Positions 1-5,758 of a DNA stretch of 12,685 bases are shown in pieces (position 1 is the stretch's first letter; each line of letters opens with the position of its first letter). A model generated the notes under the pieces. That model was not told the DNA's origin. It made no database searches and saw only the letters and a program-made list of their open reading frames with translations. A program made the position numbers and the translations under genes. Source of the DNA: Chromatiales bacterium (lineage in GTDB: Bacteria; Pseudomonadota; Gammaproteobacteria; CAMYNG01); NCBI GenBank assembly GCA_026990045.1, contig JALSIK010000317.1, positions 1-12,685 of the forward strand. Reading direction: 5' to 3'.

Positions 1-1181
1 CCCTGTTCGAGGAGCTAGGCTTCGAGTACTTCGGGCCCATCGACGGCCACGACATCCCCACCCTGGTGCGGGTGCTGCGGAACCTGCGCGCCATGAAGGG
101 CCCGCGGTTCCTGCACGTGGTGACGCAGAAGGGCAAGGGCTACGCGCCGGCCGAGACCGACCCGGTCACCTGGCACGGCGTCGGCCCCTTCGATCCCGAG
201 CTGGGCCTGACCGCGAGCCCGGGCGGCACCCCCACCTACACCGAGGTCTTCGGGCAGTGGCTGTGCGACATGGCCGAGCGCGACGAGCGGCTGGTGGGCA
301 TCACCCCGGCCATGCGCGAGGGCTCCGGCCTGGTGGCGTTCTCCGAGCGCTTTCCCGAGCGTTACTTCGACGTGGGCATCGCCGAGCAGCACGCGGTGAC
401 CTTCGCCGCCGGCCTCGCCCGCGAGGGGCTCAAGCCGGTGGTGGCCATCTACTCCACCTTCATGCAGCGGGCCTACGACCAGGTGATCCATGACGTGGTG
501 CTGCAGAAACTGCCGGTGCTGTTCGCCGTGGACCGGGCCGGCGTGGTGGGCCCGGACGGCGCCACCCACGCCGGCAGCTTCGACTTCAGCTTCCTGCGCT
601 GCCTGCCGGGCACCGTGGTCATGGCCCCGGCGGACGAGGACGAGTGCCGCCAGATGCTCTACACCGGCTTTCTCCTCGACGGCCCGGCCGTGGTGCGCTA
701 CCCGCGCGGCCGCGGTCCCGGTGTCCACCCCCGCGCCGCCCTGACCGCCCTGCCCGTGGGCGAGGCCCAGGTGCGCCGGCGCGGCCGCGAGGCGGCCCTG
801 CTGGTGTTCGGCGCCCCGCTGGCCGCCGCCCTGGAGGCGGCCGAGGCCCTGGACGCCACGGTGGTGAACATGCGCTTCGTCAAGCCGCTGGACGTGGAGA
901 TGATCCGGACCCTGGCCGGCGACCACCGGCTGCTGGTGACGGTGGAGGACAACGTGGTGGCCGGCGGCGCCGGCAGCGGCGTGGCCGAGGCCCTGGCGGC
1001 CGAGGGCCTGGAGGTCCCCCTCCTCCACCTGGGACTGCCGGACCGCTTCCAGGAGCAGGGCACCCGCGAGGAACTGCTGGCCGAGGCCGGGCTGGACGCG
1101 CCCGGCATCCTGCGCGCGGTGCGCGCCCGCCTCGACGCCCTCGCCGGGGCCCGGCACACCGGCCGCCACGCCGCGGTGTGA
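1..1181 (+). CDS. dxs: 1-deoxy-D-xylulose-5-phosphate synthase, 5'-truncated by window edge
   Basis: This cytosolic thiamine-diphosphate enzyme condenses pyruvate with glyceraldehyde 3-phosphate, the first step of the MEP isoprenoid pathway and a source for thiamine and pyridoxal. The reading frame is open from base 3 and ends with TGA at 1179-1181, giving 392 visible residues of a protein usually about 620-640 long, so roughly the N-terminal third is missing. Family hallmarks seen are FEELGFEYFGPIDGHD at the left edge, AEQHAVTFAAGLA with the catalytic Glu (codon 384-386), RAYDQVIHDV, DRAGVVGPDGATHAG with the conserved His (codon 567-569), and the transketolase C-terminal domain ending near GLPDRFQEQGTREELL. 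The gene converges on the pentapeptide-repeat gene with a 49-bp gap. Identification is very secure from the conserved motifs; no frameshift is seen. Confidence 0.97.
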   Translation, partial: LFEELGFEYFGPIDGHDIPTLVRVLRNLRAMKGPRFLHVVTQKGKGYAPAETDPVTWHGVGPFDPELGLTASPGGTPTYTEVFGQWLCDMAERDERLVGITPAMREGSGLVAFSERFPERYFDVGIAEQHAVTFAAGLAREGLKPVVAIYSTFMQRAYDQVIHDVVLQKLPVLFAVDRAGVVGPDGATHAGSFDFSFLRCLPGTVVMAPADEDECRQMLYTGFLLDGPAVVRYPRGRGPGVHPRAALTALPVGEAQVRRRGREAALLVFGAPLAAALEAAEALDATVVNMRFVKPLDVEMIRTLAGDHRLLVTVEDNVVAGGAGSGVAEALAAEGLEVPLLHLGLPDRFQEQGTREELLAEAGLDAPGILRAVRARLDALAGARHTGRHAAV

Positions 1182-1192
1182 GCCCGGCTCCG

Positions 1193-1210
1193 GCCTCCGC
1201 CGCGGGAGGC
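1193..1210. terminator. Possible hairpin between convergent genes
   Basis: The 49-bp gap between the dxs stop and the pentapeptide-repeat gene stop contains a perfect 6-bp inverted repeat, GCCTCC/GGAGGC, around a 6-nt loop. Its position fits a terminator serving either gene. There is no T-run on either side, so it is not a classical intrinsic terminator and may be a chance GC-rich hairpin. Confidence 0.25.
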
Positions 1211-1230
1211 GATCCGGACATCCCGGTGAA

Positions 1231-2091
1231 TCAGGGCGCAGCCAGGCAGGTGCCGAGGGAACCCCGGCGGCAGCGGCGACCGTCGGTCCACACGGCATGG
1301 TCCAGCCGCGCCCCCTCCAGCCGGGCGCCCTCCAGCCGGGCCCGGCTGAGATCGGCATAGCTGAGATCGGCGCCGCGCAGATCGGCCCCGGCCAGGTCGG
1401 CGCCGCGCAGGCTGGCCCCCTTGAGGCGCGCGCCGGCGAGGTCGGCCCGCACCAGCCGGGCGTTGCCGAGATCGGCATAGGACAGGTCCGCCTCGCGCAG
1501 GTCGGCGCCCGTGAGGCGGGCCCCGTCGAGTTCCACGCTGTTGAGCAGGGCCCCCTCGAGCCGGGCCCCGGGGGCCTGCAAGCCCGACAGCCGGCAATAG
1601 CTCCAGTTGACGCCGGGGGCCGGCGGGGCGTCGCAGCGGGCCGCCGAGACCAGGCTGGCCGACGGCAGCGTGAATCCCAGCCACACCGCCACCGCCATGA
1701 TGGCCGCCCCGGCCCCCACCGCCGCCAGCCGCTGCCAGGCCCCGGAGCCCCCGCCCTCCCCGGGGCGGGCGGGACGCGGATGGGCGGCGCCGCCCCGGGC
1801 CCGGCGCTCGCTGCCCGACCACGGCCCGGCATCGGCACCGCGGCGCTCGTCGGCCCAGCGCCGCGCCGCCTCCAGCCGCTCCCGGGCCTCGGGATCGTCG
1901 GGGTCGGCCCGCAGCACCTCGGGCACCAGGTCCGGCACCGCGCCCACGGGCCGCCACGTCTCGCGGTCCTGGCTCACCTCGTCGGTGAGCACCACCCGGC
2001 CCAGCACCAGGTACTGGGATATCTGCCCGGCGGGAAAAGGCCCTTTCACCTGCCGGCCGCGACGGATGTACCAGATGCCGTGTCTGCCCAT
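1231..2091 (-). CDS. Membrane-anchored pentapeptide-repeat protein with N-terminal GYF_2-like domain
   Basis: The 286-residue product starts with a GYF_2/DUF4339-like segment (about residues 6-60: WYIRRGRQVKGPFPAGQIS, then DEVSQDRETWRPV). A charged, Gly/Arg/Pro-rich linker follows, then one transmembrane helix (about 121-140). The C-terminal half is a pentapeptide repeat array of A(D/R)LxG type (about 168-265), expected to fold as a right-handed beta-helix. Cys153/Cys166 and Cys274/Cys282 flank the helix. With Arg-rich sequence before the membrane segment, the repeats are probably periplasmic, where these cysteines could form capping disulfides (inference). I chose ATG at 2091, which puts the GYF segment at the N terminus; an in-frame GTG at 2130 would add 13 residues. 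The specific function is unknown. It is transcribed divergently from the FliK-like gene. Confidence 0.85.
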   Translation of the reverse strand: MGRHGIWYIRRGRQVKGPFPAGQISQYLVLGRVVLTDEVSQDRETWRPVGAVPDLVPEVLRADPDDPEARERLEAARRWADERRGADAGPWSGSERRARGGAAHPRPARPGEGGGSGAWQRLAAVGAGAAIMAVAVWLGFTLPSASLVSAARCDAPPAPGVNWSYCRLSGLQAPGARLEGALLNSVELDGARLTGADLREADLSYADLGNARLVRADLAGARLKGASLRGADLAGADLRGADLSYADLSRARLEGARLEGARLDHAVWTDGRRCRRGSLGTCLAAP

Positions 2092-2179
2092 GTGGGTTCC
2101 CGTGTCCGCGGCGGGTCTCCCGTGCCGCACCGCATATACTTAAACGAACTACTCCGTTGCACGCCAGAGGACGCCGCCC
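2092..2179. promoter_or_regulatory. Divergent intergenic region, probable promoters
   Basis: This 88-bp gap separates two divergently transcribed genes and must hold at least one promoter. It contains the most AT-rich stretch of this part of the window (about 2132-2152), including TATACT at 2135-2140 on the plus strand, one mismatch from a sigma-70 -10 box. No convincing -35 element is seen at the right distance on either strand, and there is no GCCGATAA sigma-28 box. For the plus-strand gene, AGAGGA at 2166-2171 is a good ribosome binding site 8 nt before the ATG. Confidence 0.35.
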
Positions 2180-3523
2180 ATGAAGATCAAGGGCCCGGGA
2201 TTCCCGGGACCGCTGCCGCCGCAGCCGGCGCCCCGTCCGGGTGCCCTCCCCTGGCCCCCCGGGACCCGGCTCGACGCCCGGATCACCGCCGCCCGCGACG
2301 ACACCCTGACCCTATCCATCGGCGGCCGGACGGTCCAGGTTGAGCTCCGCGACCTCAGTCCGCCCCTGGCCGGCGCCCTGCGCGAGGCCGCCGGCGGGAC
2401 CGGGCGGCCCTTTGCCGCGGGCGATCTGCTGCAGGTCCGGGCCGGCCGGCGTGCAGGCCGGCCCGCGCTGGAGCTGGTGGAGCACATCCCCGCCCCCGCC
2501 CGACTCGCCGCCCCCGCCCTGCGGGCGGTGCTGCCGCGGCAGGGCCCCCTGGGGCCCCTGCTGGCCAACCTCCACGCCCTGGCCGCGCCCGGCCCGGATC
2601 GGCCGCCACTGCCGCCCCCGGTGCGCGCCGCGGTGGAACGGGTGCTGACCCTCCTGCCCCAGGCCCCCACCCTGCGCGACCCGCAGGTCCTGGCCCGGGC
2701 GCTGGCCCGCAGCGGCGTGTTCCTGGAGTACGGCCTGCAGAAGCTGGCCGAGGCAGCGGCGGACCGGGACATGCCACCGCAGGCCGTCACCGCCCGGCGC
2801 GAAACCGTGGAGACCGACCTGCGCCTGGCCCTGGAGCGCCTGGCCGCCGTTCTGCGCCAGGCGGCGGGCCGTCCCACTCCGGCGGCACCGCCCCCGGCCG
2901 GGGCGCCGCGGCCGCTCCCCGGGGGCCACCCTCCTCCATCCCCGGCACCCGCCGGGCAGCCGCCCGGCGCCGCGCCCAACCGGCAGGCCGCGGGTGAGCC
3001 ACCCCGGCCACCCGTGACGCCAGGACCCCGTGCCACGCCCACGGTGCGCGGGCTGGAAAACATGCAGGCCGTGCTGGGCGAACTCCTGCGCCAGACCGAG
3101 CAGGCCACCGCCCGCATCCAGGCCCACCAGCTCACCATGGCCCAGGAGATCCCGCGGCCGTCGTGGCTCCTGGAGCTGCCCGTGCGCCAGCCCGACGGCA
3201 TCGACGTGTTCGGCCTGCGCATCGAGCGCGACGAAGCCGGGGAGGCCGGCGGCCGCAGCGGGCACACGTGGCGGGTGAAGCTCAGCTTCGAGCTGGAGGG
3301 CCTGGGCCCGGTGGAGGCGCACATCACGCTGGCCGGGGGCGCCGTGTCGGTCCACTTCGGCACCGGTGATGCGGCCACCGGGGACCTGTTCCGGCGCCAC
3401 CTGGACACCCTGCACCGGCGCCTGGCCGGGGCCGGCCTCACCGTGGGGCGCCTGAGCTGCCGCTGCGGGCTGGCGCCGCCGGCCCCGGGCGGCGGCGGTT
3501 CCCTGCTGGATGATCACGCATGA
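2180..3523 (+). CDS. FliK-like flagellar hook-length control family protein
   Basis: The 447-residue protein has the architecture of FliK-family proteins. An N-terminal segment (about 28-90) is rich in beta-type sequence (LDARITAARDDTLTLSIGG). A helical middle (about 115-230) carries the FliK-like pattern of a run ending in SGVFLEYGLQKLAEA. A Pro/Ala/Gly-rich linker (about 235-290) follows. The C-terminal Flg_hook domain (about 325-435) contains LLELPVRQPDGIDVFGLRIE, then W-R-V-K-L-S-F-E-L and EGLGPVEAHITL. FliK measures hook length and uses this C-terminal domain to contact the cytoplasmic domain of FlhB to switch export specificity. Here the next gene, overlapping by ATGA at 3520-3523, encodes a stand-alone FlhB C-terminal domain, which strongly supports the assignment. 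Because it lies outside a fliE-fliR cluster, it may be an accessory paralogue rather than the main FliK. AGAGGA lies 8 nt before the ATG. Confidence 0.85.
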   Translation: MKIKGPGFPGPLPPQPAPRPGALPWPPGTRLDARITAARDDTLTLSIGGRTVQVELRDLSPPLAGALREAAGGTGRPFAAGDLLQVRAGRRAGRPALELVEHIPAPARLAAPALRAVLPRQGPLGPLLANLHALAAPGPDRPPLPPPVRAAVERVLTLLPQAPTLRDPQVLARALARSGVFLEYGLQKLAEAAADRDMPPQAVTARRETVETDLRLALERLAAVLRQAAGRPTPAAPPPAGAPRPLPGGHPPPSPAPAGQPPGAAPNRQAAGEPPRPPVTPGPRATPTVRGLENMQAVLGELLRQTEQATARIQAHQLTMAQEIPRPSWLLELPVRQPDGIDVFGLRIERDEAGEAGGRSGHTWRVKLSFELEGLGPVEAHITLAGGAVSVHFGTGDAATGDLFRRHLDTLHRRLAGAGLTVGRLSCRCGLAPPAPGGGGSLLDDHA

Positions 3524-3843
3524 GCGGGGAGCGGAAAGCACCGCCGGCGGCGGTGGCCCTCTACTACGACGGCCGCCGGGCCCCGCGGCTCACGGCCAAG
3601 GGCCGCGGCGAGGTGGCCGAGGCCATCATGCGCCTGGCGCGGGAGCACGGCGTGCCCCTGCACGAGGACCCGGCCCTGGTGGACCTGCTGTCCCGGCTGG
3701 AACTGGGCGAGGAGATTCCCCGCGCCCTCTACGTGGCGGTGGCCGAGGTCATCGCCTTCGCCTACATGGTGCGGGGCAAGATGCCCGAGGGCTGGAGGAA
3801 CAGCGGAGTCAGCCCACCTCGTCCAGGCGGTGGAGAAGGTTGA
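3520..3843 (+). CDS. FlhB C-terminal-domain paralogue (EscU/YscU/HrcU family), soluble
   Basis: The 107-residue product matches the cytoplasmic C-terminal domain of FlhB, the export-apparatus switch protein. It shows AVALYYDGRRAPRLTAKGRG (residues 11-30), then REHGVPLHEDPALVDLL (41-57) and GEEIPRALYVAVAEVIAF (63-80). It has no membrane segments and lacks the NPTH autocleavage motif; the protein begins just where the cleaved C-terminal fragment of FlhB would begin (KAPPAAVALYY). Such small FlhB-like proteins are known in many flagellated bacteria and can partly replace the FlhB C-terminal fragment. Translation is probably coupled to the upstream FliK-like gene, whose stop overlaps the start as ATGA and which leaves no clear Shine-Dalgarno site. 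The last 11 codons (NSGVSPPRPGGGEG region) overlap the convergent DUF2802 gene and look unconserved. Confidence 0.88.
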   Translation: MSGERKAPPAAVALYYDGRRAPRLTAKGRGEVAEAIMRLAREHGVPLHEDPALVDLLSRLELGEEIPRALYVAVAEVIAFAYMVRGKMPEGWRNSGVSPPRPGGGEG

Positions 3844-4216
3844 TGAGCTCGGCCTCGCCCTGGCTGATGCCGCACACGTCCATGAGCTCGTGGGCCGGCA
3901 TGCCGCGCCGGGCCAGGCGGATGGCCTGCTCGTAGGGCTGGTTGGCCGACTCGTAGAGGTCGAGCTGTTCCTGGCGCTGGGCCAGGTGGCGCTGGCGCCG
4001 TTCCACCTCCAGCACCCGCTGCCCCACCCCCTTGGCGGCGGACACCAGGGCGCGGAAATCGGCCCGCAGGTGCTCCATCTGGGCCCGCTGCAGGCGGCTC
4101 TGGCGCCGCGCCGACAGCCAGGCGGCCGCGGCCACCAGGCACAGCACCGTGCCGGTGGCCAGCACCAGGGCCGACGGCACCGGGCTCATGAACCACTGTA
4201 CGATGGATTCCGGCAT
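3809..4216 (-). CDS. DUF2802 membrane-anchored protein of the chemotaxis locus
   Basis: The 135-residue product has one N-terminal transmembrane helix (about 13-35, ALVLATGTVLCLVAAAAWL). A charged, probably coiled-coil segment (about 36-88) follows. The C-terminal DUF2802 motif (about 95-132) reads YEQAIRLARRGMPAHELMDV, then CGISQGEAELINLLHRL, which looks like a small helix-turn-helix-type fold. Genes of this family occur at the distal end of gammaproteobacterial che-mot-par operons, for example downstream of cheW in Pseudomonas; their role is not established. The ATG at 4216 lies 6 nt after the stop of the small upstream gene, and GAGG overlapping that stop can serve as ribosome binding site, so the two are probably co-translated. 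The 3' end overlaps the convergent FlhB-like gene by 35 bp. Confidence 0.88.
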   Translation of the reverse strand: MPESIVQWFMSPVPSALVLATGTVLCLVAAAAWLSARRQSRLQRAQMEHLRADFRALVSAAKGVGQRVLEVERRQRHLAQRQEQLDLYESANQPYEQAIRLARRGMPAHELMDVCGISQGEAELINLLHRLDEVG

Positions 4217-4222
4217 GGGACC

Positions 4223-4384
4223 TCAGGCGTACTCGTCCACGTGGGGCTTGCCGTCATCGTCCCGGCGCGGTTTCTTCTTGCGCCTGGATGCCGGCGGCTT
4301 CTGCCGCTGGGGCTGGCGCCGGTCGCCCGCCGGCGGCACCGGCCAGGCCGGCGGCAGCGGGTTGCGATCCCGGATACCAGCCAT
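4223..4384 (-). CDS. Small basic proline-rich protein, 53 residues, between cheW and DUF2802
   Basis: An open frame from ATG (4384-4382) to TGA (4225-4223) encodes 53 residues beginning MAGIRDRNPLPPAWPVPPAG, with a strongly basic middle (RRKKKPRR) and an acidic end (DDDGKPHVDEYA). It fills the gap between the cheW stop (24 nt upstream) and the DUF2802 start (6 nt downstream) without overlapping either, as expected of a real operon member. A good Shine-Dalgarno site is not obvious. I do not recognise a family or function. The composition suggests a disordered peptide or adaptor, and the polar charge arrangement (basic core, acidic C terminus) is not what a random GC-rich frame usually gives. 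A conserved C-terminal PHxDEY-type ending in homologous loci would confirm it. Confidence 0.65.
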   Translation of the reverse strand: MAGIRDRNPLPPAWPVPPAGDRRQPQRQKPPASRRKKKPRRDDDGKPHVDEYA

Positions 4385-4408
4385 GTCCGCACCATGGAGC
4401 GGGGCGCG

Positions 4409-4885
4409 TCACAGCGCACCCACCTCCTGCCACTCCTCCTCGGAGAGGAGCTTGTTCACGTCCACCAGGATGAGGAGCTGCTCGCCGCGGCTGGTCACCC
4501 CCTGGATGTACTTGGACGACTCGTCGTTGCCCACGTTGGGAGCGGTCTCGATGTCGGAGGCGCGCAGGTCCACCACCTCGGCCACGCTGTCCACCACGAT
4601 GCCCACCACCTGGTTTCCGGCCTCGATGATGACGATGCGGGTGGCGTCGTCCGCCTCCTGCTCCGGCAGGCCGAACCGCTTGCGGGTGTCGATGACGGTG
4701 ACCACGTTGCCGCGCAGGTTGATGATGCCGAGGACGTAGTCGGGCGCCCCCGGCACCGGCGCGATCTCGGTCATGCGCAGGACTTCCTGCACCTGCATCA
4801 CGTTGATGCCGTACTTCTCGTTGTCCAGGAAGAAGGTCACCCACTGGGTGACGGGATCGTTGGCACTGGCTGCGGCTTGTGTCAT
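4409..4885 (-). CDS. cheW: Chemotaxis coupling protein CheW
   Basis: CheW links methyl-accepting receptors to the kinase CheA in the membrane-associated chemosensory array. The 158-residue protein is of normal length for a single CheW domain with a short tail. It has WVTFFLDNEKYGINVMQVQE near the start, then EVLRMTEIAPVPGAPDYVLG, the hallmark INLRGNVVTVIDTRKRFG, and VVDSVAEVVDL in the second half. The ATG at 4885 is preceded by GGGAG (4892-4896) 6 nt upstream. A sigma-28-type promoter lies about 106-132 nt upstream (4991-5017), so this gene may be transcribed on its own as well as from the long che operon. It is followed by the small gene and DUF2802 on the same strand. The nearby parP also has a CheW-like fold but is a distinct protein. 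Confidence 0.97.
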   Translation of the reverse strand: MTQAAASANDPVTQWVTFFLDNEKYGINVMQVQEVLRMTEIAPVPGAPDYVLGIINLRGNVVTVIDTRKRFGLPEQEADDATRIVIIEAGNQVVGIVVDSVAEVVDLRASDIETAPNVGNDESSKYIQGVTSRGEQLLILVDVNKLLSEEEWQEVGAL

Positions 4886-4963
4886 GGCTGACTCCCGGGC
4901 CTGCGGCCGGCGTCGGAAACCCGTCGGCCGCTTCGTTTCTGACAGGATCGATGCATTTTCCGT

Positions 4964-4978
4964 ACCAGCCAGGCTGGT
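4964..4978. repeat. 15-nt palindrome in cheW leader
   Basis: The sequence ACCAGCC-A-GGCTGGT is a perfect 7+1+7 inverted repeat lying just downstream of the predicted sigma-28 promoter for cheW, at roughly +7 to +21 of the transcript. It could form a small RNA hairpin or be a protein-binding operator; nothing in the sequence says which. Palindromes of this size can occur by chance in GC-rich DNA, so confidence is low. Confidence 0.3.
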
Positions 4979-4990
4979 CCGGTACCCTCG

Positions 4991-5017
4991 TTATCGGCTC
5001 CGGGGACCGGATCTTCA
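4991..5017 (-). promoter_or_regulatory. Sigma-28 (FliA) promoter for cheW
   Basis: On the minus strand TGAAGATC, 11 nt, then GCCGATAA matches the enterobacterial FliA consensus (TAAAGTTT-N11-GCCGATAA). The -10 element is 8/8 and the -35 keeps the core T-AAG. The -35 element overlaps the TGA stop codon of parP, and transcription would start near 4985, about 100 nt before the cheW ATG. The same layout occurs upstream of cheY at 12624-12650, which makes a chance match less likely. Confidence 0.78.
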
Positions 5018-5758
5018 GTCCCCGGCCGCCGGCCGGCCCTGGCGCAGGCGGCGGGCGAACTCCCCGGCGTCCAGCAGGGCGCACATGTGGGCCACCACGG
5101 TGCCCGCAATCCAGGGCTGGCGGGGGCGCTCGGTGCGCCAGCGCACGGCCTCGGGCTCCAGGGTCACCACCTCGGCCACCTGGTCGCAGGCCAGGCCCCA
5201 GCGGCCCTCGTCGATGAGCACGATGCGGCTGACCCGGGCCAGCGGGTCCTCCCCGGCCAGGCGGGCCAGGGCCCGGGCCGGCAGCACCAGGCGGGCGGTG
5301 TCCACCACCGGGACCTTGATGCCGTGGTGGTTCACCAGCCCCAGGTAGAAGTCCGCATGGCCCGGCATGGGCGTGATGTGCCCGGGCCACTCCAGCACCC
5401 CGGACAGCTCCACCAGGGGTACGGCCAGGGTCAGGCCCCCGGCCCGGAACAGGAGCACCTGGAAGGGCTCGCCGGCCCAGGGGGGAATGTCGAATCGCAC
5501 CGGGGCCGGCGCCTCGGCGCCGGCCTCGGTCACCGCGGGCGGCGGGGGCGCGGCCGGTTCCGCCGCCGTCTCCGGGAGAGCCGGCGCCGCGGCCGGTGCC
5601 GGGACCTGCGCCGGCTCGACCGGTGCTTCCGGCTCCGGTGCCGCCTCCTGCACCGGGGCCGCCGGCCGTGGCGGATCCGGCTCGCGCAGCAGGGCCTTGA
5701 GGAACAGGTCCAGGGCCAGGCCCTGGTCCACCAGCACCGGGCGCTTGCCGCCGCTCAT
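5015..5758 (-). CDS. parP: ParP-like protein with C-terminal CheW-like domain
   Basis: The 247-residue product has three parts: a short conserved-looking N terminus (residues 5-25, KRPVLVDQGLALDLFLKALL), a long Pro/Ala/Glu-rich linker (about 28-90), and a CheW-like domain (about 96-236). The last of these contains FQVLLFRAGGLTLAVPLVEL, FYLGLVNHHGIKVPVVDTAR and WGLACDQVAEVVTL. This is the plan of ParP, which in Vibrio connects chemosensory arrays to the polar ATPase ParC: its CheW-like (AIF) domain enters the array and contacts CheA, and its N-terminal part contacts ParC. Start ATG at 5758 overlaps the parC stop as ATGA, implying translational coupling. It was chosen over upstream extension because upstream sequence is parC in another frame. 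A simple second CheW is the alternative, but the linker and gene order favour ParP. Confidence 0.88.
   Translation of the reverse strand: MSGGKRPVLVDQGLALDLFLKALLREPDPPRPAAPVQEAAPEPEAPVEPAQVPAPAAAPALPETAAEPAAPPPPAVTEAGAEAPAPVRFDIPPWAGEPFQVLLFRAGGLTLAVPLVELSGVLEWPGHITPMPGHADFYLGLVNHHGIKVPVVDTARLVLPARALARLAGEDPLARVSRIVLIDEGRWGLACDQVAEVVTLEPEAVRWRTERPRQPWIAGTVVAHMCALLDAGEFARRLRQGRPAAGD

Noticed and set aside
1301..1570. Short tandem DNA repeats that at first look like a CRISPR or satellite array
   Set aside because: The 15-bp periodicity is fully explained by the five-residue repeats of the pentapeptide protein; there are no unique spacers.
2149..3441. Long minus-strand open frame across the FliK-like gene
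   Set aside because: Ser/Arg/Ala-rich composition without any domain; the plus-strand frame has a clear Flg_hook domain and a ribosome binding site.
3789..3815. Inverted repeat GGGCTG...CAGCCC at the convergent gene ends as a bidirectional terminator
   Set aside because: A 15-nt loop, only 6 bp of stem and no T-run on either strand; it also lies inside the coding end of the FlhB-like gene.
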